A program made the translations under genes and the position numbers. Under the pieces are notes generated by a model. It was given only the letters and a program-made list of their open reading frames with translations. It searched no databases and was not told the origin of the DNA. DNA of 64,000 nucleotides, from assembly GCA_030737875.1 (NCBI GenBank), contig CM060925.1, forward strand, positions 479,817,514 through 479,881,513, read 5' to 3'. Numbering within the stretch: the stretch's first letter is position 1; each line of letters begins with the position of its first letter. The stretch comes from Allium sativum (taxonomy: Eukaryota; Streptophyta; Magnoliopsida; Asparagales; Amaryllidaceae). Positions 1 through 10,914 of the stretch are shown one piece after another.

Positions 1-1011
1 GATATTGATCTGATGTTGGTTTCGGTCTTCGGGGTTAATATTTAGGGAAATGTCCTCTTACTAATTTACGGTTAGGGACTGATTAAAATGTGATGTGATT
101 TTGGGGTTTATCGTTAACCGTGTTTTAAATGACATCGGTTCTTTAACCCAGTTAAAGATTAAAACTAAGTGGAGTTTTAATGAATCTTTAATTAGATTGA
201 AAAGGTCGAGAATGGAGTATCCCCAGTTTTACTGCAGACGATAGTTAAATCTTTAATTAAATTTGAACATGAAATGGTAATTGAATTTACCGATAACTTC
301 GTGGTGTTAGATATGAAGTATTACCAGTTTTACTTCATGGGATGAATAGGTTGGGATTGGGAAATAAAATAAATGATTACTTCAGTGTGGTTCGCTAATC
401 CCGACTAGTTGAATTGATATTCAAAAGAAGATTAAAGAATAAATTTAAGGAATTTATCTTTGATAAAATTAATGGGAACCTATCCCTAAGAATGTGAAAT
501 TTAGCAACTAACTGAAGATTAGTTAAGATGAATGGTTTCCTGGGTATTGATCTGATGTTGGTTTCGGCCTTCGGGGTTAATATTTGGGGAATTGTTCCCT
601 TACTAATTTACGGTTAGTGACTGATGAATTGGAATGAGGCGTATGTTGTGTTTGTGTAACACTTGTTTATAATATACGCGAGTTATTCAGAAAGACCGGG
701 TTTATCCCATTCTGAATAATTGATTCGACGTGGTGTCGAAGAGGAAGACGTCGGTTGAAGACCGGAGGTCTTCACGTCGTTTGGGTGATTACTGATGATC
801 TTGATTGGGCCGTACACCCAAGAGGAGGGAATCAGTTAGTGGTCGTCCAGACGTACTTGGAGATCGATGGAGATGCGAGGTAAAAGGTGCCTCCGGTTTC
901 GTTCAGACCCAGAATGAACTTGTAAATGGACTGTGTGTGTCTGACATTGGATTTTATTTTGTGTGATTGATTTATATTAAATGTATATCTGTTTGGCGGC
1001 GGAAAATTTAT
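1..1011 (+). mobile_element. Fragment of a long gypsy-type LTR, with internal tandem duplication
   Basis: Non-coding. From about position 90 on it aligns with the 3' LTR of E2 (about 30140-31020): the same phrases about ACC-AGTTTT, the GGGATGAATAGG block, the GGCGTATGTTG block and GGCGGCGG near the end occur in the same order. The first ~85 bases recur at about 543-630, so this copy carries a direct duplication with a period near 543 bp that E2 lacks. A short perfect stem (GAAGACC/GGTCTTC, 757-773) is present. The fragment is cut off on the left by the window edge and on the right by element A, after which the E2-like sequence does not resume. It is a relative of the E2 LTR, not part of E2 itself. 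Confidence 0.75.
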
Positions 1012-2032
1012 TATAACAACCCGCATTCTACGCATCGGAGGATCGTAGAATATTTATTTCTTTCCCATATGAAGTCGTATGGTCATGTAACTTTGGGAAA
1101 CAACCAATAGAGTCATTTCCCATGTTCCAGATTTTTGTCGATTTTTAAAATGACCGTTTTGCCCCTAGTTGATCTTGTTTTGGCCATAACTTTTGATCGG
1201 AAAGGAATTTTGATCTAAAACCACTTACATTAGATTCGTTTGATGATTTACCTTTCCGTAGAGTGGTCATAATAGCCAAACAGACTTACCGTTTGGGAGA
1301 TATGGCTGAAATAAGGTTTGGAAGGTGAAAAACTGCTTAACCGGGCCAAATAGGGTGATTAGAGAATGGGCCCATAACCCATTTCGGGATTATGGTTATG
1401 GGAGGCTGAAAAGGGTTAGAGATTCATTCCATTTCAGTTTTCTAGCCTCCAGTTACCTCTTAGAAACCCTAAAAATGGCCTCCAACCTCTAAATCACCTC
1501 CAAATCACTTTCTACTTGAAGATTGAGCTTAGCAACAACAAATCAAGGGAGAACTTCACCAAATCAACGTTAGAGCTGCTGTTTAGCATTGGGATCGCAC
1601 CAAATCAAAGATTTATTTCAGATCTAAGTTTTATTTGTGGCTAAGGTGAGTGATTTGCATAGTTCCTCACTAATTATGGCTAATTAAGGGTAATTAGTGT
1701 TAATTAGCGAATTTAAACATGATAAAATTCTGGAAAATTATTTATAAAATTCGAAATGATGTTTTAGACCTCTGATATGAACTTAGGTTAATTTGGTTAA
1801 GTTTTGCTAATCCTATCATTAGTTTCACCTAAACATACTTAAGGGGAAATATGGGGTTTTGGGTATGTTTGATCCATTTTAACCTATCATATTGATGTTT
1901 TGGTGTTTGAGGTCACTTCTACTTGTTGCTATGACTGTATGGTATGTTTTGTGATTGATTAGAATAGGTAAAATGGTCAAAAACGCCGACGAGTGGCGTA
2001 AAACTGCTTGTTGGAAAAGTGCAGAAAATTGG

Positions 2033-2386
2033 CCGATCCGGATCGGAACGGAGAAGAGGACCCGATCCGAACCACCTCCCACGCGAGTTCAGAAGCTCCG
2101 CTCCATCATCATATGAAGAAGCTCCGCTCCGCTCCGTAGTACTGTATGGTGACGTGATTGGAGACTCCGACCCGAACCGGGTGCTACGAAGGAGACCGAT
2201 CCGATCCAACATCTTGTGAGGACTTCCGATCCGATCCGATCCGAAGAAGCTTGCCAGGAAGTGTAGACCCCGATCCGATCCGGAGCAGAGGAGAAGGCTT
2301 GTTCTGGAGACCCAAACCGATCCTGTGAAGAAGGAGCATTCCGATCCGAACCGATGATTAGGGGGAGATCCGAACTGATCCGATGA
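2033..2386. repeat. Degenerate CCGATCCGA minisatellite in the LTR of element A
   Basis: GATCCGA-type words recur irregularly, sometimes back to back (around 2228-2243 and 2270-2282) and sometimes 20-40 bases apart, in both GATCCGA and CCGAACCG variants. The stretch is markedly richer in G+C and in CpG than the surrounding DNA. Translations of it are low-complexity and are not taken as coding. Confidence 0.7.
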
Positions 2387-2557
2387 TGACCAATAACCCG
2401 AGATGCAAAGGTAGTCCAAATGGAAGTTAGAGCTCAGGATCCAGTTGGGAACCAATGAGTTCACTTCATGGTTGGGCTTTGCTGCGGGACGAGTGCTAAG
2501 GAGTTGTCGACATTCATAACTTCGATTCACCACTGAAAATGGATGATGGGCTACTTA

Positions 2558-2871
2558 TCAGTGCAGTAGAGTCACTATGACTCGAGGGGCAAGGTGATGG
2601 TAGCAAGACTACGGTATCAGTGCAGTAGAGTCATTATGACTCGAGGGGCAAAGTGATGCGTAGTAAGACTATGAGCCAGTGCAGTGGGGTCATTGTGACT
2701 CCATGGGGCAGAGTGGACATAGTAAAGGATTAGTAAGGCTATGAGCCAGTGCAGTAAGGTCATTGCGACTCCATGGGGCAAAGTGGACATAGCGAAGGAT
2801 TAGTGGCTATGTATCAGTGCAGTGAAGTCATTTATGACTTCATGGGGCAAGGTGATCATAGCAAAGTATGT
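2558..2871 (+). repeat. Tandem repeat, five diverged units of 55-70 bp, in the LTR of element A
   Basis: Each unit begins with CAGTGCAGT, continues with a GTCAT..TGACT core and GGGGCA(A/G)(A/G)GTG, and ends in a TAGCAA/TAGTAA-like stretch. Units start near 2560, 2614, 2678, 2748 and 2815. Spacing and sequence both vary, so the array is old. Confidence 0.8.
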
Positions 2872-3621
2872 TGGGTGATCGAAGTGGTGAATATCGTATG
2901 CTTTATGCACTGAGTGAGAGATGTGAGGATGGTTGCTATGCTTGATTGTTTGCCATACTATGACATGCACACCCCCACCCCCGTTATCTTTACACTACTT
3001 GAAATGGCACCTTAGAGTGTTGTACAGTATGTAGTGCTAACTCTTTGGTTGCAGGTCCAGGTTCAGGTATGGTTTAGTCTACCTGTTATTGTTCTGTTTA
3101 GATGCTTATCGCTCATACCAGGCTTTATGTCTGACCCAGAGTTTTATGTCTCTTCTTATTACTCTGGGTGCTCACACGAGCAGACTAGAGACAGGTTAGC
3201 TGGTGATGCGCGAGTAGCTGATTCAGAGGCGAGCAGGAGGCTTCCACATATGATATATAGATATTCTCCATGTGTCGTTGGTGGTCGCTACTTGGGCATT
3301 AGTAGTGTACCTCTTTTATCTTGATTTTGCTCTTTGAGACAGTTTGAAAAGTTGTAATAATGTTAACTTTGGATCATAAGCTGTACTTGGATTTTCCGCT
3401 GCTATGTTAGTTGTTTTCAGCTTATGCACTATCTCACCTATTTTATGTCAAGTATGTTGTTATTATATTTTGTTCCATGCACTGTGAGACATTCTACAGG
3501 TTCCTTGTTAGTTCATTTCATTCTTCCCTTTTCTTCTGACGATCCGTTCCGTGCTAACTGGACATGTGTACTGCGCACTTTTGGAGTAAATGTCGGTCGG
3601 TGCGGGGCGGGCCATCACATT

Positions 3622-3633
3622 TGGTATCAGAGC
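3622..3633 (+). other. Primer binding site of element A (initiator tRNA-Met)
   Basis: TGGTATCAGAGC, complementary to the 3' end of plant initiator tRNA-Met, lies two bases after the LTR end. The same site occurs in E2, E3 and the copia element. It marks the start of minus-strand DNA synthesis and fixes the right edge of the LTR. Confidence 0.9.
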
Positions 3634-3816
3634 TCTAGGTTGCGTAGTTAACCTAGGGAAAGACACTAGGGAGAGATAGTACGTATATGAGAGCGTGTAT
3701 TTGTGATTACTTTGGTTTTTAAAAGCTATATATATATACTATTAGTAGTATAAGAATGAAGTCGTATTGCACTAGCACCACTATGGTGTCGTTAATCGTT
3801 TCCCTTTACAGATTGA

Positions 3817-4749
3817 ATGACGAGCCGATATGCAAGGGGTGTTGGTAGGGGAGCCAATAATGGGAATGCTGCTGACATGAGGGTGATGTTTACTGACCTC
3901 ATGAGAGACATGCTTAGGGAGGTGCAAGGGGCAGTTCCCAATCCCGGAATTGGTGGTGGCCCTGTAGTGCAGGCGCCTAGGGTCGATTTCGCCAAGTTGT
4001 GCAAGGATTACACTAACCTTGGTGGGAAACCGTTCCATGGAACGGAGTCGGCCACAAATGTTCAAGATTGGTTGGATAGCTGTGATCGTATCTTCGACGA
4101 CTTAGGTATCAAGTATGCGATGAAGAGAAGGCTAGCGTCTCGTCAGCTGCAAGGGCGAGCGATGAATTGTTGGAATGCCATTAGAACAGCTACTCCAGAA
4201 GATCAGGTTACTTGGGATCAGTTCAAGGCTCGCTTTAGCGAGAAGTTCATTCCAGCTGCCCAGAAGTCAGTTTTGTTTAAGAGATTCTTGGAACTCAAAC
4301 AAAATGGTAGGGCAGTCTCTGACTATATTGCTGAGTTCGACACTTTCTCGAAGTATGGACTATCTCTTATCGATACTCCTGAGAAGAAGAATGAGAAGTT
4401 CATTACTGGTTTGGATGGATACTTGGGGGAAAGGCTTATCAACCACATCGATGAGACTTTTGAATCGATTGTGGGGAAAGCTTTGAGATCAGAGAGTCTT
4501 TACCCTAAGTCAAAGACTGAGACTGCATCTGCGGAAGGGCTGAAGCCACAAGCGGGCGGTGGAGGCAAGAATAACTCTCAGAATAAGAGAAAACAGAACC
4601 AATCTAAGGATGGCTAGAAAAAGAACAAGAAAGATGTTTAGTGCTTCAGCTGTGGTAAGAAGGGCCATTATGCTAAAGAATGTCGGGCCAAGCCAGCGGA
4701 TAGGAAGTGCTATAACTGTGGCCAAGTGGGACATCATAAGGATAAGTGT
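3817..4749 (+). pseudogene. gag: Gag of element A with two CCHC zinc knuckles; two in-frame stops
   Basis: Capsid/nucleocapsid protein of a Ty3/gypsy retrotransposon. The ATG at 3817 opens a 266-codon reading frame. A retrotransposon gag domain covers about residues 70-215: a WLDSCDRIF stretch, then W-N-A-I, TWDQFKARFSEKF, a LKQNGRAVSDYIAEF stretch and FITGLDGYL. The frame meets TAG at 4615 and again at 4639, then continues without a shift into two CCHC knuckles: C-F-S-C-G-K-K-G-H-Y-A-K-E-C at 4642-4683 and C-Y-N-C-G-Q-V-G-H-H-K-D-K-C at 4708-4749. Because the stops precede the knuckles, this copy could make capsid but not nucleocapsid. The frame is shared with the pol region downstream, as in chromoviruses with one gag-pol polyprotein. 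Confidence 0.9.
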
Positions 4750-5433
4750 CTGCAACCTCTTAAAGAGAAGCAGATTGTGAAAGCATATGCTATTGATGTT
4801 GTTCCTTCTTCGTCGAATGCCCCAACTGCGGCGGAGAAAGGAAAGAATGTTGTTGTTCAAGGTATGCTTTCTATTTATGATGTACCAGTTCGAGTTTTGT
4901 TTGATACTGGGGCTTCCCGTTCCTTCATATCTAGTGACCTGGTAGATAGGTTGGGACTGGAACCCGAGATAGTAGATAGACCATTGGTTGTGATGAACCC
5001 GATTGGTGGTTCGACTAGCCTTAGTATGATTTGCAGGAATTTGGTCTTATCGAGTCATGGATGTATGTTTGTTTGTGATTGCTTTGTTTTGGGCTTTACT
5101 GGGTATGGCATTATATTGGGGGTCGATTGGCTCCAAAGATACGGGGTGGTGGTAGACTGTGAGGGCTTTTTGGTGACAGTTAGGGCGGATGATGGGCGGA
5201 GGGCAGTGTTTGGTTGTCTACCTAGTGATGGGGTAATGGCTAGTTTTATAAATTCCCTCGACATCCCGCATGATGAGTTGTCAGATGTGCCCGTGGTTGG
5301 CCAGTATCCGGACGTCTTCGAGGAGGTGACCGGGCTTCCACCACACCGAGAGATTGAGTTCCGTATTGATTTAGTGAAAGATGCCAGACCTATAGTGATG
5401 CCACTTCGTCGTATGGCACCAAGGGAGCAGTGA
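4750..5433 (+). pseudogene. pol: Protease and start of reverse transcriptase of element A
   Basis: This follows the zinc knuckles in the same frame. The aspartic protease signature D-T-G-A-S is encoded at 4903-4917, followed by RSFIS and a GVDWL motif at about 5122-5136, as in the retropepsin of gypsy elements. The stretch after about 5330 (LPPHREIEFRIDL, then P-L-R-R-M-A-P) is the usual lead-in to the gypsy reverse transcriptase. The frame is stopped by TGA at 5431-5433; the next codons continue the reverse transcriptase in the same frame, so a single base change explains the break. Confidence 0.88.
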
Positions 5434-7365
5434 GAGCTCGGGGTGCAAGTCAACAATCTTTTGAAGAAGGGATTTATTAGAAGAAGTGTCTCCGAGTGGG
5501 GAGCACCAGTTGTGTTTGCCACTAAGGAAGATGGTTGCCTTCGTTTGTGTGTGGACTATCGCGAGTTGAATAAGGTGACGAGGAAGAATAAGTATCCTCT
5601 ACCGCGGATAGATGATTTGTTTGATCAACTGGAAGGAGCAAGAGTGTTCTCCCAGTTGGACCTCGCGACAGGATTTCATCAGCTCCGAGTGGCAGATGAG
5701 AGTGTTCCGAAAACGGCATTTAGGACGCCGTCTGGATTCTATGAGTGGTTGGTCATGCCATTTGGGTTGACCAATGCACCAGCCTACTTTGTGGATCTTA
5801 TGAATCGAGTATTCAGAGATCAGTTGAATAAGTTTGTTCTTGTGTTCCTAGACGATATCCTTGTTTACTCAAGAACAGAGGAGGAACACAAGGGACACTT
5901 GAGGATAGTGACGGAGGTGTTGAGGAAACACCAATTGAAAGTGAAATTCTCTAAGTGTCACTTCTGGAAGAGGGAAGTGAGATTCTTGGGCCATGTTGTT
6001 TCAGAGAATGGTATTGCCGTGGACCCTGCGAAGGTGGCTACGGTACAGGATTGGCCTACACCCAAGAATGCAACAGATGTAAGAAGTTTCTTGGGGTTAG
6101 CTGGATATTATCGTAAGTTTATCCAGGACTTCTCCAAGATAGCAGCACCGTTGACTCAGTTGACTAAGAAAAATCAGTCCTTCGTCTGGGACGGAGTGTG
6201 TGAGAAAGCATTCAAGAGTCTAAAAGAAAAGTTGACGCGTGCGCCAGTGCTAGTCATTCCTAAAGGGAATGAAGAGATGATGGTATACACTAATGCTTGT
6301 GGTACCGGACTAGGTGCTGTGTTGATGCAAGAAGGTAGGGTTGTAGCTTATGCTAGTCGGCAGCTAAAGCCGCATGAGAAGAAGCATCCTACCCATGATT
6401 TGGAACTGGCAGCGATTGTGTTCGCATTAAACATGTGGAGACACTATCTCTTGGGAGAAAGATTTGAGTTGTTTACCGATCATAAATCGTTAAAGTATCT
6501 CTTCTCTCAGAAAGACCTGAATCTCCATCAGCAGAGATGGTTAGAGTTCTTGGCTTTGTATGATTTTGATATCGCCTACACACCTGGGAAAGGTAACGCG
6601 GTAGCTGACGCCTTGAGTAGGAGACATGCTAGTTTAGGGGCTATGTTTCTTGAATGGAAGCAACTGGAGTATATCGCAGGTTTTGATTTCAGACCAAAAT
6701 GCGAATTAGATCCAGAAATGCTAGCTAGTATAGCGATCAGACCCACTTTGATAGAGCGGATTGGTTCCAGCCAGAGGGACGATCTTAATCTATTGGAAAT
6801 CATCTCCAAGTTAGAGATGAACATTGACGGTGAGGAGATGAATGTGTATGGGCTTGATCGGGATGGATGGATTAGAAAGAATGGAAGACTAGTTGTGCCC
6901 AACGTAAATGGTTTGAGAGATGAAGTGCTTAGAGAATGTCATCACTCAAAACTGACTATACACCCCGGTGGTAATAAGATGTATCGAGACATGAAGCAGA
7001 CTTACTACTGGGAAGGGATGAAAAGAGACGTTGGGAAGTTTATATCCAAATGCATGAATTTCCAGCTAGTTAAAGCCGAGCAAAAGAAGCCTAGTGGGTT
7101 TTTGCAACCATTAGAAATTCCCGAATGGAAATGGGAGCAAGTCTCGATGGATTTCATCGATGGTTTACCAAGGACTAGATCGGGACATGATAGCATTTGG
7201 GTAATTGTGGATCGATTGACTAAGAGTGCAAGATTTATACCAGTCAAGTCGACCAGAACGACAGCTAAGTTGGCAGAATTGTATATGAAGTGGGTAGTGA
7301 GATTTCATGGAGTACCTAAAGGCATTGTGAGTGACCGAGACCCGTTGTTCACTAGTGGGTTTTAG
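5434..7365 (+). pseudogene. pol: Reverse transcriptase, RNase H and integrase core of element A
   Basis: Positions are residues counted from the ATG at 5443. RT: V-D-Y-R-E-L-N near 37-43, L-D-L-A-T-G-F-H-Q at 72-80, and the catalytic F-L-D-D at 135-138. RNase H: 281-390 with E321 and D346 visible, but the first metal-binding aspartate is replaced by asparagine (Y-T-N-A-C-G, N284, codon 6292-6294). Integrase zinc finger: H..H at 500-507 and C537, but phenylalanine at 540 (codon 7060-7062) where the family has the second cysteine. Catalytic core: D570 and D631. The frame ends at TAG 7363-7365, at a position that is normally tryptophan, and reopens directly. RT order and wording resemble the Tekay/Del lineage; that placement is inferred from memory of the family. 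Confidence 0.92.
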
Positions 7366-8196
7366 AAGAGCTTACAAGAGGCTCTAGGGTCAGAATTACA
7401 TCTCAGTACCGCATATCATCCTCAGACCGACGGTCAGACGGAGAGGGTGAATCGTATATTGGAAGATCTCTTGAGAGCATGTATATTGGATTTTGGTGGA
7501 TCATGGGATGACCATTTGCATCTAGTAGAGTTTGCATATAATAATAGCTACCAATCCAGTATCGGTACGGCTCCATATGAAGCTTTGTACGGAAGACCAT
7601 GCAACTCACCATCATGTTGGGTAGAGACTGGCGATAAGTTTATGCTTGGACCAGATGTGGTGAGGGAAACTTCAGATAAGAATAAGACCATTCAACAACG
7701 AATGAAGGCTGCCCAAGATAGGCAGAAGAGTTATGCTGATAAGAGGAGAAGAGACTTAAAATTCTCCGTTGGTGACTTGGTGTTTGTCAAGATTTCTCCG
7801 TTGAAGAGCGTGATACGATTTGGCAGGAGAGGCAAGTTAGCACCAAGATTCGTTGGACCATTCCCAGTTCTCGAACAAGTTGGGAATTTGGCGTATAGCG
7901 TTGACTTACCAGAGAAGATGGCGGGTGTTCACAACGTATTTCATGTTTCTCAGTTAAGGAAGTTCGTTCATGACCCAGATATGACTATTTCACCTGACCA
8001 GTTAGAGGACTTCGAAGTAGAACCCGAGGCGGTTGGGAACCGCAAGCCGATTCGTATTGTCGAGCACGATACGAAGCAACTTCGAAGTAAGGCGGTGAAG
8101 CTAGTCAAGGTTCAGTGGGGCGAGAACGAGAATGACTGCACTTGGGAGACAGAGGAGAGCATTAGAAAGACGTATCCAGAACTCTTTGCCTGGTAA
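7366..8196 (+). pseudogene. pol: Integrase C-terminus, GPY/F module and chromodomain-like tail of element A
   Basis: This continues pol in the same frame after the TAG at 7363. Y-H-P-Q-T-D-G-Q-T-E-R carries the third catalytic residue of the DDE triad (Glu, codon 7441-7443). Then come the A-Y-N-N-S-Y-Q-S-S-I-G stretch, Y-E-A-L-Y-G-R-P-C, a GPY/F-type module (P-R-F-V-G-P-F near 7849-7866) and N-V-F-H-V-S-Q-L. The last ~50 residues (R-I-V-E-H-D ... V-K-V-Q-W ... C-T-W-E-T-E ... Y-P-E-L-F) match the chromodomain-like tail of plant chromoviruses, which is thought to steer insertion to heterochromatin. The stop is TAA at 8194-8196 and no frameshift was seen in this part. Confidence 0.9.
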
Positions 8197-8310
8197 GATT
8201 TACCTTGTAATTTAGTTATTCCGCATGCTAGGATAGACTTGTTTTGCATGTTTGATGGTTGTTTTATGGTTGATAGGCATGCGGGACCCTTTTGTGTGTT
8301 TTGGTTAGGG

Positions 8311-8345
8311 AATTTCGGGGGCGAAATTTCTTAAGGGGGGAAGAA
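8311..8345 (+). promoter_or_regulatory. Stem-loop and polypurine tract of element A
   Basis: AATTTCG (8311-8317), loop GGGG, CGAAATT (8322-8328) form a 7-bp stem, followed by the purine run AAGGGGGGAAGAA that primes plus-strand DNA synthesis. The next base starts the 3' terminus TGTAACAACCC. E2 (25962-25995) and E3 (45331-45367) have the same arrangement with different stem bases. Confidence 0.75.
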
Positions 8346-10914
8346 TGTAACAACCCGCATTTATGTATTAAGTGCCCGACAAAATGATTTGAATTGATAA
8401 TTTCTTAAGGGATTTATAATTCGAAATCGTATCAGGAAAAGGAAACGATGAAATATATTCCGATGTTAGGAATGTAAAATGAATTGAAATAAATCTATAT
8501 GGATTTATGATTGGAATTCGACCTTATCGAAATTACAAAACAAATTATTACTAAGTAAGATATTGGGATTTCATTGGATAAAAACTAGAATTTAAAATTT
8601 AAATACGAAAATAGATTCCCTATTCATTTATGTATATATATATACGTATATAAGTTATAGAAATAAAATATTCCAAATTAGAATGGAGTTTCAAAAAGAT
8701 TATTAAATAGAAGTTTATTTAATAAAGAAGTTAATTTATAAACAACGTTTATAAATGAGATGAAGTAATTTTCATTGTGTAATTTTGAAATAAATTTCCA
8801 AATGTAAGAAATGGAGTAGAAGACGAGATTTAAATCGAGTTGTGTATTAAAAGCTTTTATCTGTCTCAAGATAAGAACGTTGTCGGTCAAGCTCTAAGAG
8901 GTAAATAAAATACCCTAACTTGAACGACTTCACTAGTATCAAAGGATGATATTAGTTTGTAATGGTGAAGGATGTTGAATAAATTGATTTTCTCATAAAG
9001 GAAATTTATAATTGGAAATTCAATTATATCAACATTTTATAAATAATATAATTTCATAAGAATTGGTATTGAATATAGAAATTTGAGTTTTATTCATAAC
9101 TGAGATATGAATATGGAATAAAATAATCGATGAGTGGAATAATCTGAATTGTTAAGTTAGTTTTCGATAATGAGTTCAATTTATTGAAAACGGAGTTCAG
9201 GTTATTTTACAAACGAAACTTTTAACGTTTATATTTAATTTAATTAAAACGAACTCGCTGTAGCGCAGTAGTTCGTAAATTGACGATTTGAACTTCAACT
9301 GAGTATATAAAACTCAACATATGTCGAAATTCGATGAAACAAGAAACGTTGGGACTTATCTAATGATAGTTTTTTAATGGAAGAGAAAAATACGGATTTC
9401 GTTTTATAGATTTTAAGTTATATCAAAATCAAATTTTCATAAAAACAATGCCATAATCGTTTTAAAACCATAATGGTTTACTTAATTAAATAAAAGTATT
9501 TTTAGTGAATAAAAATCCAAATTTCCATGAGTAAGATCCTCACTTAAGCTATAAAATAAATATGAACTCAAGTGAAGTAAACAGATTGTTTTTTGGAATA
9601 AAAGATCAGATTTTTAATTATCAAATGACATTTACTAATTCCAAAAGAAATTAATTAATAGAGTGCTTGGCTCGAATTTAATTTTCTTTAAGTGAATCAA
9701 ATTTGTTAACTGAAATTGAAAATTTGAATATGGAACTTGGATTATAAATTAGAAGCAAGGAAGGGGTTGAGTTTAAATTGTGTATACAAATATATTTGAA
9801 CGTGATTAACCAAAGAAGCTAATTAAAATTTTAATTAGCAAATGGAAAGCGTCTAAAGTAAAAAGGCGTGAATTGATTTAAATGAATTAGGAATGTCATA
9901 TATATGGTAACAGATATGGGATGAAGGTTATGAAGAGAGTATGAAGATTTATAATTTAAGTGCCCGACAAAAGGTACATGTTTAAATTTCCATATGAGAC
10001 TTTATGAGCCTATTGGGCAAGCCGTTTGGATTTTTGATTTACTTTTTGAATGAAAAGGGCCTAAAGAGGCGAGTTGTGGGTTTGAGCTATTGACCCGTAC
10101 AAAGGAGGTTCTGGTGAAATTTTTCGGATATTTTAGGAGTTAGAATATTTTGAGAAATTTGGATAACTAGAAATCAATATATTAATATATAGAATTCGAT
10201 AAGGACTTTGGAAAGTAGTTCAAATAATATTAGAAAGGGCCAGTGATTATTTGATGGAATGTTTGTTTTTCCTTTGATAATTAAATCACCGGCTATCAAA
10301 GATTTTTTACCATCATTGCCAATACGGAGAGACCGTTGAATTTATTATCCGAAAACCACTCCGTTTAGGTATAGGCATTGCGAATTAGATTATGCTGAAT
10401 ATAATGGAAGAAGGAGTGAAATGCAAGGGTTGTTCTGTTTGTCCAGAACCAGGACAACTTGTATAGACGAATGTCTAACAGAGTATTCCTAATGGATCAC
10501 ATAAGACGATCTTTTCAAGGTATTACATCTGGTGGCGGAGGAATTCGTTTCTCTTAGCTTTTATACCCATAATATTTTTGGGAAGATCAAATAGTGATTT
10601 GACGGGTTTGACGATGTGGCATACAAAGTGTAATGTTCTAAAAAAGTAAACGTAGCCTCAAGCCTTACAACCGGGAAATGACAAAAAATCGGGCAGGCAG
10701 CATAGCTAGGTGGGTCATACCCATGCATTATGTATTATCACCAATCTAGAGAAATTCCTTATTTGTTCTTCTATCGATTCAGTATCTCCGCGGATGTGCA
10801 GTGGGCCCTTAAAACAGCTGGGTGATAATACATTCACTACACTCAAGCTAATTGAGTAGGCGGTCATGTGTGGTCGGGTTGCAATATGTTCTTGTTGAAT
10901 CCCAGTGTATACTG
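8346..10914 (+). mobile_element. Block X: mosaic of gypsy LTR and internal sequence, not the match of A's 5' LTR
   Basis: It starts with TGTAACAACCCGCATT, the expected first bases of A's 3' LTR, but after about 15 bases it has nothing in common with 1012-3619. Instead 8858-8990 resembles 15490-15620 of LTR Y. 9263-9440 is a copy of a module also found in Y and E2. 9957-10142 resembles the internal 3' region of E2 (about 25660-25870). 10240-10914 resembles 16060-16900 of Y. No polypurine tract or primer site separates these parts, so X looks like the product of deletion and recombination between related elements. No coding capacity was recognised. Confidence 0.6.

Larger units (their letters stand above)
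1012..3619 (+). repeat. 5' LTR of Ty3/gypsy element A
   Basis: The LTR begins with a mutated terminus (TATAACAACCCGCATT, where the element's other end has TGTAACAACCCGCATT) and ends in CATCACA directly before the primer binding site, giving about 2.6 kb. The left edge is also where similarity to the E2-type LTR on its left stops. It holds a leader-like stretch (about 1430-1640) followed by a splice-donor-like AAG|GTGAGT at 1643-1651, then two minisatellites (listed separately). No convincing TATA box was seen. The matching 3' LTR is missing apart from its first ~15 bases, so insertion age cannot be judged from LTR divergence. Confidence 0.75.

Noticed and set aside
1919..2533. Minus-strand frame of 204 codons in the A LTR
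   Set aside because: It translates the CCGATCCGA minisatellite; repeat arrays with unit length not interrupting a frame give such frames.
3817..8345. Element A as an endogenous pararetrovirus
   Set aside because: Domain order protease-RT-RNase H-integrase with a chromodomain-like tail, flanking LTR and polypurine tract are those of a Ty3/gypsy chromovirus; no movement or coat protein is present.
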